Part shown: positions 7,053 through 9,023 of the stretch, one piece after another | How the letters are laid out: each line of letters starts with the position of its first letter | Position numbering within the stretch: position 1 is the stretch's first letter | Notes under the pieces: generated by a model | Databases searched by the model: none | Seen by the model: the letters and a program-made list of their open reading frames with translations, nothing else | What the model was told of the DNA's origin: nothing | Translations under genes and position numbers: made by a program | Origin: Alphaproteobacteria bacterium | GTDB taxonomy: Bacteria > Pseudomonadota > Alphaproteobacteria > Sphingomonadales > Sphingomonadaceae | DNA length: 9,023 nt | Assembly: GCA_028293055.1 (NCBI GenBank) | Contig: JAQGLD010000295.1 | Coordinates: forward strand, 1 to 9,023 | Direction: 5' to 3'

Positions 7053-8336
7053 CGGCATCGACCTCGCCCCGGCAGCCTCCACATTCATCTGGCGCGCGCG
7101 CTCGGACTGGGCGCGGGCATGGTCTCCGTCGGCGCTCTCGGGCATCACTACCGGGACGGTGAGGCATACGCTCTGGGTGGGAAGGACATTGCGCCATTCC
7201 GAGATCAATTGCCGGAACGCCTCGCCGACCGGCCGGATCCTGCGGTCGAGATCGAACAGGCCGACCGCATTCACATTGTTGTTGCGGACCCGCAAGGCGC
7301 TGTCCCAATCGGTCTGATCGGTCAGCGAGAACCAGGTGAAGCCGACGATCGGCACTCCGTCGTTGCGCACCCTCAGGACGTTGGACCATTGCTTCCACAG
7401 CCAGTCGACCGCCTCGGTGCCGGCAGGTCCCTGGGCGAGATTGGTCTCGGTGTGCATCACCGGCAAGCGGTAGCGGTGGTGATATTGGTGGGTGATACCG
7501 TCATATCCGAACACCTCGCCCGCAGGCCGCGTCGACCCGTCGGCGGCGACCCGATGCTCGTTGGTGATGTAATAATCGTTGCCCATGATGCAGTGCTGCT
7601 TGAGGTGGTTGTCGGGGAAGAAGTCATATTCTTCCCGCGTCATCCCGTTATCGAGCAGATATTCATACATCGACGAATCGACTCGCCGGCCGTAATTGAG
7701 GTCGAGCGACAGGAATCGCATCTCGTTGAGATGTTCCGCTTCCTTGATCGCGGCCGGATTGTCGGCGTGGAAATATTCGCTCGATTCGCTCTGGACGAAG
7801 ATCGCGTCGGGCCGAACTTCGAGGATGCAGCGCATGGCGAGGACATTGGCTTTGACGATGTTCTTGAGCGCGGTGACGAACGCGCGATCGCTCGACAATT
7901 GTTCGTTCCACCAGCCATATTTCGCTGAGAACATGGCGCAAATATACATCTCGTTGACCGGGGTGTAGAGCTGGCACCAGGGGTAGCGCTGGGCAAAGGC
8001 GCGCGCATAAAGCTCGAACTGCGCCGGAAAATCGGGATTCTGGAAGTTGCCGAGCCAGTCGGGCAGCCCGAAGTGGCAAAGGTCGACGATCGGAACGATG
8101 TTTCGCCGCTTCAGCTCCGCGAAGGTGCGGTCGGCGAACTCCCAATCGTAGCGGCCGGGTCCGACGAAGGTCGTGTGGATCGGCGGCCCGTAGCGAAGAT
8201 ACTGGATTCCAAGATCCGAAACGAGCGTGAAATCTTCCTGCCAGCGCTCGTAGTGGCGGCAGCTCTCCATCTCGTCGACGCGGGTGCGGCCGCCGTCGAT
8301 GGTCGGGACGCTGTTCTCGATCCCGGTGCAGAACAT
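7044..8336 (-). CDS. Glycoside hydrolase family 1-like protein
   Basis: A 430-aa (beta/alpha)8-barrel protein resembling the subgroup annotated as family 1 glycosyl hydrolases. Features in order: the N-terminal TGIENSVPTIDGG strand (4-16); the LGIQYLRYGPP strand (42-52), where the family positions sugar-binding residues; YDWEFADRTFAELKRRNIVP (63-82); LCHFGLPDWL (86-95); the general acid/base candidate E129 in TPVNEM (equivalent to the TFNEP motif); the nucleophile candidate E297 in HTETN (equivalent to TENG); and GFTWFSLTDQTDW (332-344), equivalent to the aglycone-side tryptophan loop. Both catalytic glutamates are present, so a retaining glycosidase is plausible; the substrate is unknown. 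No signal peptide is visible, so it is probably cytoplasmic. The ATG at 8336 is the only ATG, GTG or TTG available before the upstream stop at 8412-8414, yet its ribosome site is poorly spaced (see findings). It lies downstream of, and on the same strand as, the glycine-zipper gene, 150 bp away. Confidence 0.8.
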   Translation of the reverse strand: MFCTGIENSVPTIDGGRTRVDEMESCRHYERWQEDFTLVSDLGIQYLRYGPPIHTTFVGPGRYDWEFADRTFAELKRRNIVPIVDLCHFGLPDWLGNFQNPDFPAQFELYARAFAQRYPWCQLYTPVNEMYICAMFSAKYGWWNEQLSSDRAFVTALKNIVKANVLAMRCILEVRPDAIFVQSESSEYFHADNPAAIKEAEHLNEMRFLSLDLNYGRRVDSSMYEYLLDNGMTREEYDFFPDNHLKQHCIMGNDYYITNEHRVAADGSTRPAGEVFGYDGITHQYHHRYRLPVMHTETNLAQGPAGTEAVDWLWKQWSNVLRVRNDGVPIVGFTWFSLTDQTDWDSALRVRNNNVNAVGLFDLDRRIRPVGEAFRQLISEWRNVLPTQSVCLTVPVVMPESADGDHARAQSERARQMNVEAAGARSMPGK

Positions 8337-8486
8337 GAAGTTGGCGATGGCCTTTTCCTTTCCGTGTTTGCTCCGGCGGACATCGGTGGCGAAAGCACGG
8401 CTCGGCGCCGTTCAGCCGATCGGAAGCGGTCGCGGTGGTGGGACCGGCAACCTCAGCTCATGCGAGGACGACCGGCCCCGGACCGA

Positions 8487-8687
8487 CTATTTCCGCTTGG
8501 CTTTCTTCTTAGCGCCGTGGTGGTGGCCGACGACCGCGCCAACCGCGGCCCCGGCCTTGGCGTGGCCCTTCCCGACGAAATGACCGGCCACCGCGCCGGC
8601 GGCAGCGCCCTTGACGGTGTCCTTGGCGGAAGCCGGCGCGGCCGAAGCCACGACGAGAGCCAAGGCGGCGATAGCGATACGCGACAT
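8487..8687 (-). CDS. Small exported glycine-zipper protein
   Basis: A 66-aa protein. Residues 1-21 form a clear Sec signal peptide, with an Arg near the start, a hydrophobic Ala/Leu/Val core and an A-S-A cleavage site before K22. The mature part has glycine repeats at four-residue spacing (G27, G31, G35 and G46, G50, G54), the pattern of glycine-zipper membrane-inserting segments. Three consecutive histidines (55-57) and a Lys/Arg-rich end follow. It probably lies in the periplasm or associates with an envelope membrane; its function is unknown. The start at 8687 is supported by a GGGAGAAG Shine-Dalgarno just upstream and by the signal peptide beginning there. The 150 bp between it and the glycosidase-like gene (8337-8486) hold no gene I can support. 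Confidence 0.82.
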   Translation of the reverse strand: MSRIAIAALALVVASAAPASAKDTVKGAAAGAVAGHFVGKGHAKAGAAVGAVVGHHHGAKKKAKRK

Positions 8688-8699
8688 GCATCTTCTCCC

Positions 8700-9023
8700 A
8701 TGGGGGGCATTTTCGATGCACCAACCCTGAACCGAAGACCTGTTAAACTTTGTTCACGAGACAGGCGGGGCTCGATTGGCGAGGGCGCGCAGCAGCTCTG
8801 GCACAAGTCCGCCGATGCGATTGCCGCCCATATGAGCACCAGCCGCAATACCACCGATGAGGCTGGCGGCGCCCGCATCTGGGGCGTGATGCTCGGCGAG
8901 GTGAGCCGACTCGAGACCAGCCAGGACGCCTCCGCCTTCGGTCAGTCCCGCATCGCGGGCCTCACCTACAGGCAGGATGCGTTCGGCAGTCAGCTCGGTG
9001 TCGATTTCGGGGGAGCGCGCGCT
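8700..9023 (+). CDS. Autotransporter beta-barrel domain, N-terminally truncated remnant or partial gene running off the window
   Basis: The frame is open to the last base of the window. From about 8763 it reads as the beginning of an autotransporter outer-membrane barrel of the alphaproteobacterial type: GEGAQQLWHKSADAIAAHM (about 8778-8834), a variable turn, RIWGVMLGEVSR, then SAFGQSRIAGLTYRQDAFGS leading to QLGVDFGG. These are the first amphipathic strands of the C-terminal translocator. Nothing before it resembles a passenger domain or signal peptide. The only upstream in-frame ATG is at 8700, inside the Shine-Dalgarno region of the divergent glycine-zipper gene and with no ribosome site of its own; the next is at 8832, inside the homologous part. 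The start given is therefore a formal one. It is most likely a 5'-truncated gene, although a start beyond usual codons cannot be excluded and the 3' part is not visible. Confidence 0.55.
   Translation, partial: MGGIFDAPTLNRRPVKLCSRDRRGSIGEGAQQLWHKSADAIAAHMSTSRNTTDEAGGARIWGVMLGEVSRLETSQDASAFGQSRIAGLTYRQDAFGSQLGVDFGGARA

Noticed and set aside
6860..7084. Minus-strand 74-codon open frame downstream of the glycosidase-like gene, ending in an Ala-rich ADLLNRY tail
   Set aside because: It overlaps the ends of both neighbouring genes, has no ribosome site and no recognisable domain. I could not support it as a gene or as a remnant.
6870..7928. Plus-strand open frame of 352 codons opposite the glycosidase-like gene
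   Set aside because: Low-complexity Val/Gly/Arg/Asp composition and no domains; the minus-strand frame has clear family 1 glycosidase motifs.
8443..8475. Possible terminator hairpin downstream of the glycine-zipper gene
   Set aside because: Only short 4-bp pairings (CCGG/CCGG and CCTC/GAGG) with mismatches between them and no T-run; too weak to call.
1..9023. CRISPR arrays, tRNA or rRNA genes, insertion sequences, integrases and phage genes
   Set aside because: Reading both strands showed no regularly spaced repeats, tRNA-like cloverleaf, rRNA segments, transposase motifs or terminal repeats.

Overview
The window looks like a high-GC alphaproteobacterial chromosome segment, most likely from a sphingomonad or close relative. 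This rests on protein resemblance only: FdsA, FdsB, FdsG and FdsD are of the Rhodobacter capsulatus type, and the small glycine-zipper protein, the family 1 glycosidase-like protein and the autotransporter barrel fragment all have a sphingomonad flavour. No rRNA, tRNA, CRISPR array, insertion sequence or integrase was seen.

Positions 1-5895 hold a soluble, molybdenum-dependent, NAD-linked formate dehydrogenase locus. The operon reads leftward on the minus strand as fdsG-fdsB-fdsA-fdsD. Every junction is a 4-nt stop/start overlap (GTGA, ATGA, ATGA), so the four subunits are probably translationally coupled. FdsA oxidises formate at a bis-MGD molybdenum site, electrons cross Fe-S clusters to FMN in FdsB, and NAD+ is reduced; FdsG adds a [2Fe-2S] cluster and FdsD assists assembly. 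fdhD, the sulfurtransferase that activates the Mo cofactor, is cut by the left edge. It converges on fdsD instead of lying inside the operon as fdsC, and a 13-bp-arm hairpin fills the gap between the two stop codons.

Positions 5896-6873 hold a short divergent intergenic region and a plus-strand bile acid:sodium symporter (BASS/SBF) family transporter. Positions 7044-8336 (minus) encode a family 1 glycosidase-like protein with both candidate catalytic glutamates. Positions 8487-8687 (minus) encode a 66-aa exported glycine-zipper protein. From about 8763 to the right edge, a plus-strand frame encodes the start of an autotransporter beta-barrel that appears to lack its passenger and signal peptide.

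The most unusual observation is in FdsA. The His-Cys3 motif that ligates the complex-I N5-like [4Fe-4S] cluster keeps its histidine but has lost all three cysteines, while every other metal-ligand motif in the protein is intact. I do not see a wholly new multigene system here; the rest is a fairly ordinary region with some start-site and truncation puzzles.
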